This document shows, in pieces, positions 33,473 to 41,846 of a stretch of DNA of 64,000 nt. The notes under the pieces are model-generated. The model worked only from the letters and a program-made list of their open reading frames with translations. It was not told the origin of the DNA and did not search any database. The position numbers and the translations under genes are program-made. The DNA is from Ferrovibrio xuzhouensis (lineage in GTDB: Bacteria > Pseudomonadota > Alphaproteobacteria > Ferrovibrionales > Ferrovibrionaceae): assembly GCF_042648965.1 (NCBI RefSeq), contig NZ_JBHRYJ010000007.1, positions 62,001 through 126,000 on the forward strand. The letters are read 5' to 3'. Each line of letters opens with the position of its first letter. Positions within the stretch are counted from its first letter, which is position 1.

Positions 33473-33922
33473 CTAACGCTTGCTTTGATCGTATCCGTTG
33501 CCGCCCTCGGTGTTTCCGGCCGCCTTCAATAAATCCCCGATGGAGCGTCTGCCGATCCGGCAGGTGGCCACCACACGGTCGTAGGACCTATGGTTGGCGA
33601 TGCACTCCGTGTTCCGGCCCATGGCAAGTCTTTCCAGCGCGGCCTTGGCGGCAGGGCCGGTGGGTGAGTGGAGTTCGGGCGCGTAGAAATCCTCCAGTCG
33701 GATCTCTACCCAGTTGGCTGGCCCTTGACCCACGGCCACGCACAAGGAGTCGCCGTCACCGACATAGATCACAGGACCGGAGAAGTGCGCGCCGCGGTGG
33801 AGATAGGACGGCATCGGGCCGTGGTCGGGAATGGCTTTGCAGGGATCGGCCTTGGCCGCTGTCGCCGTGGTTAGCGCCGCCAGCACCGCTAGCCCGAATA
33901 CGATGCGCATAATCGTTCTCAC
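33473..33922 (-). CDS. Secreted thermonuclease-like (SNase-fold) protein
   Basis: A 149-residue protein with a signal peptide (MRIVFGLAVLAALTTATAAKADP) and an SNase-like body: VIYVGDGDSLCVAV, WVEIRLEDFYAPEL (the Arg and Asp/Glu region), GPAAKAALERLAMGR and SYDRVVATCRIGRRSIGDLL. It is predicted to be periplasmic. Short members of this family occur next to ICE integrases. It lies convergently 18 bp from the exonuclease gene and just downstream of the integrase in the same direction. An internal ATG at 33910 may be the true start. Confidence 0.7.
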   Translation of the reverse strand: MRTIMRIVFGLAVLAALTTATAAKADPCKAIPDHGPMPSYLHRGAHFSGPVIYVGDGDSLCVAVGQGPANWVEIRLEDFYAPELHSPTGPAAKAALERLAMGRNTECIANHRSYDRVVATCRIGRRSIGDLLKAAGNTEGGNGYDQSKR

Positions 33923-33947
33923 CTCCGCCTTATGGTGCGCCGGAGGC

Positions 33948-35189
33948 TCATGCCGCCGCTTTCAGGCGCTTCTTGGCGAGCATGGCGCGGACGAACTTGT
34001 CCCATTTCGCCATGCCTGCGCGCTTTTCCACCATGTAGTTCCAGCGGTCGTAGTGCTTGGAGCTGACGTCCTGCAAGGCGTGGTTCTGGAGGCGGTCGCG
34101 GATCTCTTTCGGAATGCCCGCCTTGCCGGCCAGGGTCTTGAAGGTGCGACGGAGGTCACGGTTGGTCGCATGGGGGATCACGCCGCGATCTCGCTGGCGC
34201 CAGACGAAGCTGTAGAGCGTGCCGTGGCTGACGGGCTTGGACGGGTCTTTGGCGGAGGGGAAGAACCAGCCATGTTCGTTCGGGATAATCGACTCGATCA
34301 GTTCGGCAGCCAACGAGGGCACCGGAACAGCGTGCGGCTGGAGGTTTTTAGTTTTGGTCCAGTCGATGATCCGTTCCCTGGCGTCCCATTGATCGACATG
34401 CAGACGAGCGATTTCCTCAACCCGTTGGCCGGTCAGCATGATGATCTGGACGGCGCGGGGATAGGAGGGATGAACCGGGGTGTCGGGGCATTCCAGCCAG
34501 CGATAGAGCCGAACGAACTCCTCTTCGCTCAACCAGCGTGTTCCGATGGTCTTGGGTTCGGTCGGTATACCGGCGGCGGGGTTGTAGGTCAGCCGGAAGC
34601 GACGCGTGGCGGTGGAGCGATAGTCGTGCTCGGATTTCAGGCCCCAGCTAAAGGCGGATCGAATGTAGCTGCGTACATGATCGGCCATTGAACGCTTGCC
34701 GCGCTCATAGATCGGGCGAATGATCGCTGTGATCTCATCCGGTTCGACGTCGCGGGCCGGACGGTTGCGCCCGAGCGTATCGGCGATCTTGTTGAGGCCC
34801 TTTTCCGCCTCCTTCCAAGACGGTTTCCCACCCTCCTTGAGATAGGCGACATACGCCTCGAAGAGGTCGGCTACGGTTCCCGGCCGGGTGTCGCCGGCGA
34901 TCTTGATGCTACGGCCTTTTTGGATCAGCTCCGCGAAGTCGCGGTTGAATATCTCGCGAGCCTTGCTGAGGGGCATCGAGGGATACGAGCCGAGCTTCTT
35001 CTTGAGGCGCTTCTCGTCGCGCCATTGCTGCGCCATCCAGTCTGCGGTCACGCGGGTAGGCATGGGCTTCATCACCAGGACCAGTCGGCCCGTTCCGTGA
35101 CCTTCGCCATCGACAAGGCTGAGCTGCTTGCCGGTCGTTTCCACCTGCTTCAGGGCTCGGCGAATTTCTCCATCTGTAAGGCTTGGCAC
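33948..35189 (-). CDS. Tyrosine integrase of the element
   Basis: A 413-residue integrase. N-terminal region RRALKQVETTGKQLSLVDGE is the arm-binding-type domain; the core-binding part spans about 100-190; the catalytic part shows TGQRVEEIARLH (first Arg), TKTKNLQPHAVPV (Lys), NRDLRRTFKTLAG (second Arg; the usual His of the HxLR box is Arg, as in many relatives), NHALQDVSSKHYDRW (His and Tyr nucleophile). It should insert and excise the whole element. It ends the element and faces inward, with candidate arm-type boxes and the att region just upstream. Confidence 0.92.
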   Translation of the reverse strand: MPSLTDGEIRRALKQVETTGKQLSLVDGEGHGTGRLVLVMKPMPTRVTADWMAQQWRDEKRLKKKLGSYPSMPLSKAREIFNRDFAELIQKGRSIKIAGDTRPGTVADLFEAYVAYLKEGGKPSWKEAEKGLNKIADTLGRNRPARDVEPDEITAIIRPIYERGKRSMADHVRSYIRSAFSWGLKSEHDYRSTATRRFRLTYNPAAGIPTEPKTIGTRWLSEEEFVRLYRWLECPDTPVHPSYPRAVQIIMLTGQRVEEIARLHVDQWDARERIIDWTKTKNLQPHAVPVPSLAAELIESIIPNEHGWFFPSAKDPSKPVSHGTLYSFVWRQRDRGVIPHATNRDLRRTFKTLAGKAGIPKEIRDRLQNHALQDVSSKHYDRWNYMVEKRAGMAKWDKFVRAMLAKKRLKAAA

Positions 35190-35383
35190 TGGTGTTCTCC
35201 GTCGGCTTCCAACTGGGGTCGCTCGACGGGTTCGTGGGGTCGGCGACTGGGGTCAAAAGGGACCTTGATCCCCTTAAAACCGACCCCAATATGCCACAAT
35301 GGCCGACTCTACGACAAGCCTAAAAGACGTTGTGTTTCAAGGTGATGTGGCGTGATTGAACGTGATCGAAAAGGCCGAGTGGG
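35190..35383. other. Presumed attachment region next to the integrase
   Basis: Contains TGGGGTCG-type boxes at 35214-35221, 35235-35242 and 35248-35255 (last base A) and inverted at 35281-35288, an imperfect hairpin AAAAGGGACC...TCCCCTTAAAA around 35256-35279, and a tandem CGTGATTGAA/CGTGATCGAA at 35351-35370. The boxes could bind the integrase N-domain. No tRNA 3' end is visible. The crossover point cannot be fixed without the other end of the element. Confidence 0.45.
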
Positions 35384-36616
35384 ATGGTTGCGCCCCAGCC
35401 GGCCGCCGCGGCGGCCACAACAGAGTCCAGGCGCGGCTTCCTGGCCGCCAACTGGCCGCTGATGACCGCGGCTGGCGTGCTGATGGCCGGCGGTATCGCC
35501 ATGGGCATGGCGGTGGGCAGCACCGGTCCGAAGGCGCAGCCGGCCACCGTGGTTGCCGCCGTCACACCACTGCCGGCACCGATGGTGCCGTCGTCTCCAG
35601 TGACCGCGCCGGGCGGCGACAGCACGCAGCAGCCGGCACCGCATATCGAGGGCGCCACCCTGTGGCGGCAGCGCGAGGAGGCGGCCCGCCGCCCGGCGCT
35701 GGCCCCGCCGCCACCGCCCGTTCAGGCCGCTGCCGTATCGAACGAAGCCCCACTCCCGATCCAGCCACAGCCTGCGCCGCAAAAAGCCGTGGCGCCCCCC
35801 GTTGCTGCCGCGCTGCCGCAGCAGGTTGCGGCTGTTGCGCCGCCGCCGGCCTATAGCGAACAGAACACGGCGATGAACCATGGCTCGCCGCAGGCCTGGC
35901 GGGCCCGCGCGGTGCCACCGCCGGCCGGCGCCAAACCGCCCTTCGTGGCCATCCTGATCGATGATGCCGGCCTCGATCGCAAGGATACTGCGCGCGCCAT
36001 CGCCCTGCCGGGGCCGATCACCCTGTCGTTCATGACCTATGCCAACGAGCTGGCCGCACAGAGCCAGGCGGCGCGCGCCGCCGGCCATGAGCTGATGCTG
36101 CATATGCCGATGGAGCCGCTCGACCTGCCGCGCAACGATCCGGGGCCGAATGCGCTGCTGATGAAGCTCGACAGCGCCGAGATCCAGCGCCGGCTCGACT
36201 GGGATCTCGCCCGTTTCGACGGCTATGTCGGCGTGAACAACCACATGGGCAGCCGCTTCACCCGCGACAAGGACCGCATGGCCGAGGTGATGGCTGCGCT
36301 GCGCAAGCGGCAGGTGTTCTGGCTCGACAGCCTGTCCGGGCCGGGTTCGGTGGGCACCGAGGAGGCGCGTCGCGCCGGCCTCGATGCGGTCGAGCGCGAC
36401 CTGTTCCTCGATGACAGCCGCTCGCCGGGGATTTCCTACGAACTGGCGGCGATGGAGCGGGTCGCGAAGGCACGCGGCGACGTGATTGCCATCGGCCATC
36501 CGCATCCGACGACGCTCGCGGCGCTGGAGAAGTGGATCGCCACGGCGAAGGACCGCGGCTTCAGCCTGGTGCCGATCAGCACCGTGCTGCTGCGCCGCCA
36601 GCAGATGGAGCGCTGA
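35384..36616 (+). CDS. Divergent polysaccharide deacetylase family protein
   Basis: A 410-residue protein with one N-terminal membrane anchor (FLAANWPLMTAAGVLMAGGI), a Pro/Ala-rich linker of about 130 residues, and a C-terminal divergent polysaccharide deacetylase domain (FVAILIDDAGLDRKDTARAI ... AAGHELMLHMPMEPLD ... GVNNHMGSRFTRDKDRMAEV ... VIAIGHPHPTTLAAL). In alphaproteobacteria it usually follows a periplasmic peptidase (S41/EnvC) cluster and acts in the cell envelope. Here the integrative element occupies the upstream side. The ATG at 35384 is the first plausible start; whether the insertion changed the native N-terminus cannot be told. Confidence 0.88.
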   Translation: MVAPQPAAAAATTESRRGFLAANWPLMTAAGVLMAGGIAMGMAVGSTGPKAQPATVVAAVTPLPAPMVPSSPVTAPGGDSTQQPAPHIEGATLWRQREEAARRPALAPPPPPVQAAAVSNEAPLPIQPQPAPQKAVAPPVAAALPQQVAAVAPPPAYSEQNTAMNHGSPQAWRARAVPPPAGAKPPFVAILIDDAGLDRKDTARAIALPGPITLSFMTYANELAAQSQAARAAGHELMLHMPMEPLDLPRNDPGPNALLMKLDSAEIQRRLDWDLARFDGYVGVNNHMGSRFTRDKDRMAEVMAALRKRQVFWLDSLSGPGSVGTEEARRAGLDAVERDLFLDDSRSPGISYELAAMERVAKARGDVIAIGHPHPTTLAALEKWIATAKDRGFSLVPISTVLLRRQQMER

Positions 36617-36622
36617 GCGCTC

Positions 36623-37528
36623 TCAGGCGTCCGGCTGCTGCGGACGGACCAGTCGCCAGGCGCGGCCTTCGGTAAATTTCCCCGCTTCGACGCGGATCAT
36701 GCCGTCGGCATGGTCCTTCACCGTCAGGCGGTCCCCGGCAATCGCGTGAATGTAATCTTCCGCATGGCTGTAGCGGCCGGTGCGGGTCAGGCGGAAGCCG
36801 CTGCCGGGCGCGCCGGTCTCGACCGTGAACAGGAAGCTGCCGCCCGGCTTCAGGATGCGGGCGACCGCGCCGGTCAGCGCGTCGATGTCACCAATATAGA
36901 TCAGCGTGTCGGCCGCCAGCACCAGATCGAAGCTGGCATCGGGCAGGGCGGCCAGCACGGCATGGATTTCGCCCTGGTGCAGGCTGTCGTAGATGCCGCG
37001 GCGCTGCGACTGTTCGATCATCGCCGGCGCGAGGTCGATGCCGTCCAGGCGGCGGGCATAGGGGCGGAAGGGCAGGCCGCTGAGGCCGGTGCCGCAGCCG
37101 AGATCGAGGATGTCGCGCCGGCGGTCGGGCAGGCAGAAGCGGCCGGCCAGGCCGGCCAGCATCTCCGGGCCGCGGTAGCCCAGCGATGCGAGATGGCTGT
37201 CGAAGCCGGCGGCATAGCCGTTGAACACCCAGGTCACATAGCCATCCGGCGCGCGGCCCGGGTTCTGCCCGGTCAGCATGGCCAGCAGGTGCGAGATCAC
37301 GCCGGATTTCGGCGCCAGCGTGGCGGCGCGGCGCAGGCTGGAGGCGGCTTCGTCGGGCCGTTTCAGGTCGATCTGGCTGAGCGCCATGCCCAGCCACGAC
37401 ACCGCGCGCTCGGACTGGTCCAGCGCGCGTTCGAAGCACGACATGGCCTCGTCGTGGCGGCCGGCCTGCTGGGCCAGCATGCCGCGCTGTTCCCAGCCGA
37501 GGGCATCAAGGGTGGTGTCGTGTTGCAT
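36623..37528 (-). CDS. TPR-containing class I SAM methyltransferase
   Basis: A 301-residue protein. Residues 1-90 form tetratricopeptide-like helices (AGRHDEAMSCFERALDQSER; RPDEAASSLRRAATLAPKSG). Residues about 135-260 are a class I methyltransferase with DILDLGCGTGLSGLPF (SAM site), LDGIDLAPAMIEQSQRR and FDLVLAADTLIYIGD, followed by RILKPGGSFLFTVE. Substrate unknown; such TPR-methyltransferases are common near cell-envelope genes. It is convergent with the deacetylase, 6 bp apart. Confidence 0.88.
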   Translation of the reverse strand: MQHDTTLDALGWEQRGMLAQQAGRHDEAMSCFERALDQSERAVSWLGMALSQIDLKRPDEAASSLRRAATLAPKSGVISHLLAMLTGQNPGRAPDGYVTWVFNGYAAGFDSHLASLGYRGPEMLAGLAGRFCLPDRRRDILDLGCGTGLSGLPFRPYARRLDGIDLAPAMIEQSQRRGIYDSLHQGEIHAVLAALPDASFDLVLAADTLIYIGDIDALTGAVARILKPGGSFLFTVETGAPGSGFRLTRTGRYSHAEDYIHAIAGDRLTVKDHADGMIRVEAGKFTEGRAWRLVRPQQPDA

Positions 37529-37605
37529 GCCCGGCAGGCTAGGAAGCGTGCCGGGCCGTGCCTACCCCATATATTTCAGATTCTTTTCCCCCGGTATACC
37601 ATCCG

Positions 37606-38220
37606 CTAACCATACCCGGCCGGATTGCGGATGCAGGCTTCGACCTCGTCCAGCCGGTCCTTGCCGAAAAAGATCGCAGCGCCAACGAAAAAGGTGGGTG
37701 CCCCGAAGCTGCCGCGTTCGACCGAGCGGGCGGTATTATCCATCAGGCGCTGTTTCACTTCGGGCGTCTGCGCCTGCTCGAACAGCCGCTGCGCGTCGAG
37801 GCCGGATTGCGCCAGCGCGGCGCCCAACACCGCCGGGTCATCCATCTTCTTCGGCTCTTCCCACATGTGGTGCATCATGGCCTCCACATAGGGCATCAGG
37901 ATGCCATCCATCTGTGCCGCCACGGCACCGCGCATCAGCATCAGCGTGTTGACCGGGAAATGCGGATTGAAGCGGTAGCCGGTGATGCCGTGCCGCCGGA
38001 TGAAGCGCTGGCTCTCGATCTCCATGTAGTCGAGCTTGTTGCGGATGTCGCGATAGGCCTCGGCCGGCGAGCGGTTGTTGGTCAGCTTGAAGATGCCGCC
38101 GAGCAGCACCGGCACATAGTCGAACTGCGCGCCGGTGCGCTGTTCGATGGCAGGAATCACCCGGTGGCTGAAATAGGCGTTCGGGCTGCCGAAGTCGAAA
38201 TGGAATTCCACGGTGGTCAT
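37606..38220 (-). CDS. DsbA family / 2-hydroxychromene-2-carboxylate isomerase-like protein
   Basis: A 204-residue protein of the thioredoxin-fold HCCA isomerase (kappa GST) group: VEFHFDFGSPNAYFSHRVIP at the N-terminus with Ser instead of the DsbA CxxC, and FGAPTFFVGAAIFFGKDRLD near the end. These enzymes isomerise aromatic ring-cleavage products using glutathione, or act as glutathione transferases. It is co-directional with the SDR gene, 4 bp apart, and both are divergent from an HxlR regulator. Confidence 0.88.
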   Translation of the reverse strand: MTTVEFHFDFGSPNAYFSHRVIPAIEQRTGAQFDYVPVLLGGIFKLTNNRSPAEAYRDIRNKLDYMEIESQRFIRRHGITGYRFNPHFPVNTLMLMRGAVAAQMDGILMPYVEAMMHHMWEEPKKMDDPAVLGAALAQSGLDAQRLFEQAQTPEVKQRLMDNTARSVERGSFGAPTFFVGAAIFFGKDRLDEVEACIRNPAGYG

Positions 38221-38224
38221 GGCG

Positions 38225-38974
38225 TCACCATTTCTCGCCATAGGGCCGCAGGTCGAGCTCGAAGGTCCAGGCATCGCGCGGCTGGTGATGCAGGTACCAG
38301 TAGGTTTCACCAATGGAGGCCGGGTTCATCAGCTGGTCGGGCTGCAGGGCATCGAGCGCCGCCGCGCCGCCGCGGGTGGCAATGCGCTCGCGCACAAAAG
38401 CCGTGTCGACGCCGGCATCGATCACCAGATGGGCGACATGAATGTTCTGCGGTCCCAGTTCGCGCGCCATCGACTGGGCAACCGCGCGCAGGCCGGCCTT
38501 GGCCGAGGCGAAGGCGGCATAGCCGCTGCCGCCGCGCACCGAGGCGGTGGCACCGGTGAAGATGATGGTGCCGCGTCCGCGCGGCAGCATCAGGCGGGCG
38601 GCCTCGCGGCCGGTGAGAAAGCCGGCATAGCAGCTCAGTTCCCAGACCTTGCGGAACACCCGTTCGGTAGTCTCGAGCAGCGGGAAGTTGACGTTGCCGC
38701 CGACATTGAAGATGCAGGCGTCGAGCGGGCCTGCCGCATCGGCGGCCTGCAGGAAGGCGGTAACATCGTCCTCCTTGCGGGCATCCAGCGTGGCGGTTTC
38801 GCAGCGTCCGCCGGCCGCCTCGATCTCGGCCTTCAGCGGTGCCAGCTTGTCGCCGTTGCGGCGGCCGGCAAAGACGGTATGGCCACCGGCGGCGAAGCGC
38901 CGGGCGATGGCGGCGCCGATATAATCGCCGGCGCCAACCACGGCGACGGTGCCTTTCTTCGCGGATGCCGGCAT
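38225..38974 (-). CDS. Short-chain dehydrogenase/reductase
   Basis: A 249-residue SDR. The N-terminal nucleotide site is VAVVGAGDYIGAAIARRFAA (variant of TGxxxGIG), CIFNVGGNVNFPL replaces the NNAG motif, and catalysis would use Ser near TGATASVRGGSGY and the YxxxK-like position, which here reads YAAFASAKAG with Tyr four residues before the usual spacing plus Lys; the catalytic spacing is thus slightly unusual. Substrate unknown. First gene of the SDR-isomerase operon, controlled probably by the divergent HxlR regulator. Confidence 0.87.
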   Translation of the reverse strand: MPASAKKGTVAVVGAGDYIGAAIARRFAAGGHTVFAGRRNGDKLAPLKAEIEAAGGRCETATLDARKEDDVTAFLQAADAAGPLDACIFNVGGNVNFPLLETTERVFRKVWELSCYAGFLTGREAARLMLPRGRGTIIFTGATASVRGGSGYAAFASAKAGLRAVAQSMARELGPQNIHVAHLVIDAGVDTAFVRERIATRGGAAALDALQPDQLMNPASIGETYWYLHHQPRDAWTFELDLRPYGEKW

Positions 38975-39003
38975 TGCGATTCTCCCTCTGCGTTATCTAT
39001 AAA

Positions 39004-39028
39004 TCTTATTTTAAGACTTATAGGTCTT
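39004..39028. promoter_or_regulatory. Overlapping inverted repeats in the HxlR/SDR divergent promoter
   Basis: TCTTA-TTT-TAAGA (39004-39016) overlaps AAGAC-TTATAG-GTCTT (39013-39028) in an AT-rich 71-bp divergent region. HxlR proteins bind short dyads of this kind, so it is a candidate operator. Confidence 0.45.
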
Positions 39029-39045
39029 GAAAAGAGACTAAGTCA

Positions 39046-39561
39046 ATGGCAACGTCGGGTCATCAAGGAGACGTGATGCGCTGGGACGATCTTTCCGAGC
39101 AGCCCTGTTCGATGGCGCGGTCGCTGGCGGTGCTCGGCGACCGCTGGACCCTGCTGATCCTGCGCGACTGCTTTCTGCGCATCCGCCGCTTCGAGGATTT
39201 CCAGGCCAGCCTCGGTATCGCCCGGCGCGTGCTCACCGAACGGCTCGACAAGCTGGTGGGCGAGGGCGTGCTGGCGCGCGTGCCCTATCAGCAGCGGCCG
39301 TTGCGCCACGACTACCGCCTGACCGACAAGGGCCGCGATCTCTATCCGGTGATCCTCAGCCTGGTGCACTGGGGCGACCGCTATTACGACGACGGCCGGG
39401 GGCCGCCGATGCTGCACCGGCATCTCGCCTGCGGGCACGATTTCCGTTCGGTGCTGACCTGTTCGGAATGCGGGGAAGAGTTAAGGCCGCAGGATGTGCA
39501 GCCGCATCCGGGGCCGGGACTGGAAAAGCCGGCGCGGAAACCGGCGCGGCGGTCGGCCTGA
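39046..39561 (+). CDS. HxlR family winged-helix regulator
   Basis: A 171-residue HxlR/MarR-like regulator: CSMARSLAVLGDRWTLLILR, RRFEDFQASLGIARRVLTER and LDKLVGEGVLARVPY are the family's winged helix. The C-terminal tail carries HLACGHDFRSVLTCSECGEE, a CxxxH...CxxC set that could bind a metal. It probably represses or activates the divergent SDR-isomerase operon. Start could also be the ATG at 39076 (MRWDDLSEQPC). Confidence 0.87.
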   Translation: MATSGHQGDVMRWDDLSEQPCSMARSLAVLGDRWTLLILRDCFLRIRRFEDFQASLGIARRVLTERLDKLVGEGVLARVPYQQRPLRHDYRLTDKGRDLYPVILSLVHWGDRYYDDGRGPPMLHRHLACGHDFRSVLTCSECGEELRPQDVQPHPGPGLEKPARKPARRSA

Positions 39562-39562
39562 G

Positions 39563-40294
39563 CTAGTCCTCGTCGCCGCCCATGACGCGCTGCAGGGTCG
39601 CGGCGTCGTAATTCTCGCCGATCGACATGGCGCAGATGCGCGAGATGTGGACGAAGGGCAGGCCACTCTCTTTCGCCCAGGCATTGAACTGCTGCTGGAT
39701 CTTCTGGCGGTCGCGCTTCGAGGTCGGGTTCTCGGCGATCTCCACGCCGGCATCGCGCAGGCAGAAAATCACGTCGCGGGACGCAATCCAGCTGTCGCGG
39801 CCGAGGAAGCGGATCAGGTATTGTCCGGTATTGCCGCCGAGCCGGCTGCCGCGTTTCGCCAGCAGCTCCAGCAGCCCGATCTGGTCATCGGTCGGCCACT
39901 GGCTGAGGAATTTGCCGAAGCTGCCGTGTTCGGCGGCGATATCCATGACGAACTGGGCATTGTCGCGCACCGAGCGGATCTTCTGCGGGTTGCGCACGAT
40001 GCGCTTGTCGGCAGCCAGTTTTTCCCAGAACTCGTCCGGCTTGTGCAGCAGCTTGCGCGGCTCGAAGCCGAGGAAGGCGGCCTCGAAGCCGTCCCACTTG
40101 TTCTCGATCACGCTCCAGACGAAGCCGGCCGAGAAAACCCGTTTGGCCATATCGGCCAGCACGCGGTCGTCCTTCAGCTTTGCCAGCTTTTTATTGTCGA
40201 GAGGCGGCGGCAGCAGCTTCTTCAGGGCAGCCGCACCGCCCTTGCGTTTCTCGGCGCGGGCGCGAATGGTCTTGAAGGATGTCGGCATTCGCAT
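39563..40294 (-). CDS. DNA-3-methyladenine glycosylase I family protein
   Basis: A 243-residue HhH-fold glycosylase of the Tag type: VFSAGFVWSVIENKWDGFEA corresponds to the Tag substrate pocket region, and RIVRNPQKIRSVRDNAQFVM plus LGGNTGQYLIRFLGRDSWIA to the helix-hairpin-helix part. It would excise 3-methyladenine from DNA. It follows trpE by 10 bp in the same direction, so the two are probably co-transcribed. ATG 40288 (MPTSFKTIRA) is an alternative start. Confidence 0.85.
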   Translation of the reverse strand: MRMPTSFKTIRARAEKRKGGAAALKKLLPPPLDNKKLAKLKDDRVLADMAKRVFSAGFVWSVIENKWDGFEAAFLGFEPRKLLHKPDEFWEKLAADKRIVRNPQKIRSVRDNAQFVMDIAAEHGSFGKFLSQWPTDDQIGLLELLAKRGSRLGGNTGQYLIRFLGRDSWIASRDVIFCLRDAGVEIAENPTSKRDRQKIQQQFNAWAKESGLPFVHISRICAMSIGENYDAATLQRVMGGDED

Positions 40295-40304
40295 GCCCTC
40301 CCGA

Positions 40305-41825
40305 TTACTGTCCGCGGCCGGCCCGGCTGGCGTGGCGCTCGGCTTCCTCGGCGGCGCGGATCAGCGCCTTCGCCTTGTTGACGCATTCGATATGTTCGGA
40401 TTCCGGATCGCTGTCGGCGACGATGCCGGCGCCGGCCTGCACATACATCATGCCGTCCTGCACCAGCGCGGTGCGCAGCGTGATGCAGGTATCCATGGTG
40501 CCGTTGGCCGAGAAGTAGCCGACCGCACCGGCATAGAAGCTGCGCCTCACCGGTTCCAGCTCGTCGATGATCTCCATGGCCCGAACCTTCGGCGCACCGG
40601 ACACCGTGCCGGCCGGGAAGCCGGCGCAGAGCGCATCCAGCGCATCCAGCTCGGGGCGGATCTTGCCCTCGACGTTGGAAACAATGTGCATGACGTGGCT
40701 GTAGCGCTCGATGATGTTGCGCTCGGTCACCTTGACGGTGCCGATCTGCGCCACGCGGCCGACGTCGTTGCGGCCGAGATCGAGCAGCATCAGGTGTTCG
40801 GCCAGTTCCTTGGGATCGCTGAGCAGGTCCTGCGCCAGCGCCTCGTCCTCGGCCGGGGTGGCACCGCGCTTGCGGGTGCCGGCGATCGGCCGCACGGTCA
40901 CCGTGTCGTCGCGCAGGCGGACCAGAATCTCCGGGCTGGAACCGACGATGCAGGGGCCGCCCATGTTGAGGAAAAACAGGAAGGGCGAGGGGTTGGTACG
41001 GCGCAGCGCGCGGTAGAGCGCAAACGGCGGCAGGCGGAAGGGCAGGCTGAAGCGCTGGCCGACCACGACCTGGAAGATGTCGCCCGCCGTGATGTACTCC
41101 TTCGCCTTGCGCACCATCGCCATGTAGTCGGCCGGCGACATGTTCGATTCCGGTTCGGGCAGGGCGTCGAGATCGGCGATCTGTTCGCGCACCGCACCGA
41201 GCGGCCGGTCGAGGTCGGAAACCACGTCGGCCAGCCGCTCGCTGGCCATGGCATAGGCTGCGCGGGCATCCATGCCGGCCTTCGGCCGCACCGGCGTGAC
41301 CAGCGTGATCATGTCGAGCACGGAATCGAAGATCGCCATCACCGTCGGCCGCATAAACAGGCCGTCGGGCAGGCCGAGCGTGTCCGGATTGGTGTCCGGC
41401 ACCCGCGGCTCGATCAACCGTACCATATCGTAGCCCATAAAGCCGACGAGGCCCGCCGCCATCGGCGGCAGGTTGGCGGGCAGGTCGATATGGTTCTCGT
41501 CGAGCAGCTTGCGCAAGCTATCGAGCGTCGGCTCGGGGCAGGGCTCGAAACTGTCCTGGTCGAAGCGGGCGCTGCGGTTGATCTCGGCCTTGCTGCCGTG
41601 GCAGCGCCACAGCAGGTCGGGCTTCAGGCCAATGATCGAATAGCGGCCGCGCACCGCGCCGCCCTCGACCGATTCCAGCAGGCAGGACCACGGCCGGCTG
41701 TCGGCCAGCTTGAGGAAAGCCGAGACCGGAGTCTCGAGATCGGCAACCAGCTGGGTCGACAGCACCTGCGCCTCGCCCGCCATGTAGCGCTGGGCGAAGC
41801 TGGCATAATCGGGCGTGATTTTCAT
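40305..41825 (-). CDS. trpE: Anthranilate synthase component I
   Basis: A 506-residue TrpE. LLESVEGGAVRGRYSIIGL is the N-terminal tryptophan-binding region, and the chorismate-binding domain shows PSPFLFFLNMGGPCIVGSSP, RPIAGTRKRGATPAEDEALA, ELAEHLMLLDLGRNDVGRVA and FPAGTVSGAPKVRAMEIIDE. It forms anthranilate from chorismate with TrpG, which is not encoded next to it here. It lies 21 bp downstream of the foldase gene and upstream of the glycosylase gene. Confidence 0.95.
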   Translation of the reverse strand: MKITPDYASFAQRYMAGEAQVLSTQLVADLETPVSAFLKLADSRPWSCLLESVEGGAVRGRYSIIGLKPDLLWRCHGSKAEINRSARFDQDSFEPCPEPTLDSLRKLLDENHIDLPANLPPMAAGLVGFMGYDMVRLIEPRVPDTNPDTLGLPDGLFMRPTVMAIFDSVLDMITLVTPVRPKAGMDARAAYAMASERLADVVSDLDRPLGAVREQIADLDALPEPESNMSPADYMAMVRKAKEYITAGDIFQVVVGQRFSLPFRLPPFALYRALRRTNPSPFLFFLNMGGPCIVGSSPEILVRLRDDTVTVRPIAGTRKRGATPAEDEALAQDLLSDPKELAEHLMLLDLGRNDVGRVAQIGTVKVTERNIIERYSHVMHIVSNVEGKIRPELDALDALCAGFPAGTVSGAPKVRAMEIIDELEPVRRSFYAGAVGYFSANGTMDTCITLRTALVQDGMMYVQAGAGIVADSDPESEHIECVNKAKALIRAAEEAERHASRAGRGQ

Positions 41826-41846
41826 CGGGCGGTCATGGCTGAGGCG

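Larger units (their letters stand above)
1..35383. mobile_element. Integrative (probably conjugative) element, integrase-proximal end
   Basis: The stretch from the left edge to the integrase at 33948-35189 carries replication, partition and transfer-associated genes typical of alphaproteobacterial integrative elements: RepA-type initiator, ParA, ParB, DUF2840, S26/TraF peptidase, DUF736, DUF2493, toprim protein, strawberry-notch helicase and ArdC. Ordinary housekeeping genes begin at 35384. The mating-pair and relaxase genes are not in the window and would be expected to the left. The right boundary is inferred to lie between the integrase start (35189) and the deacetylase start (35384); the other boundary and the target-site repeat cannot be seen. 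That it is conjugative is inference from gene content. Confidence 0.8.
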
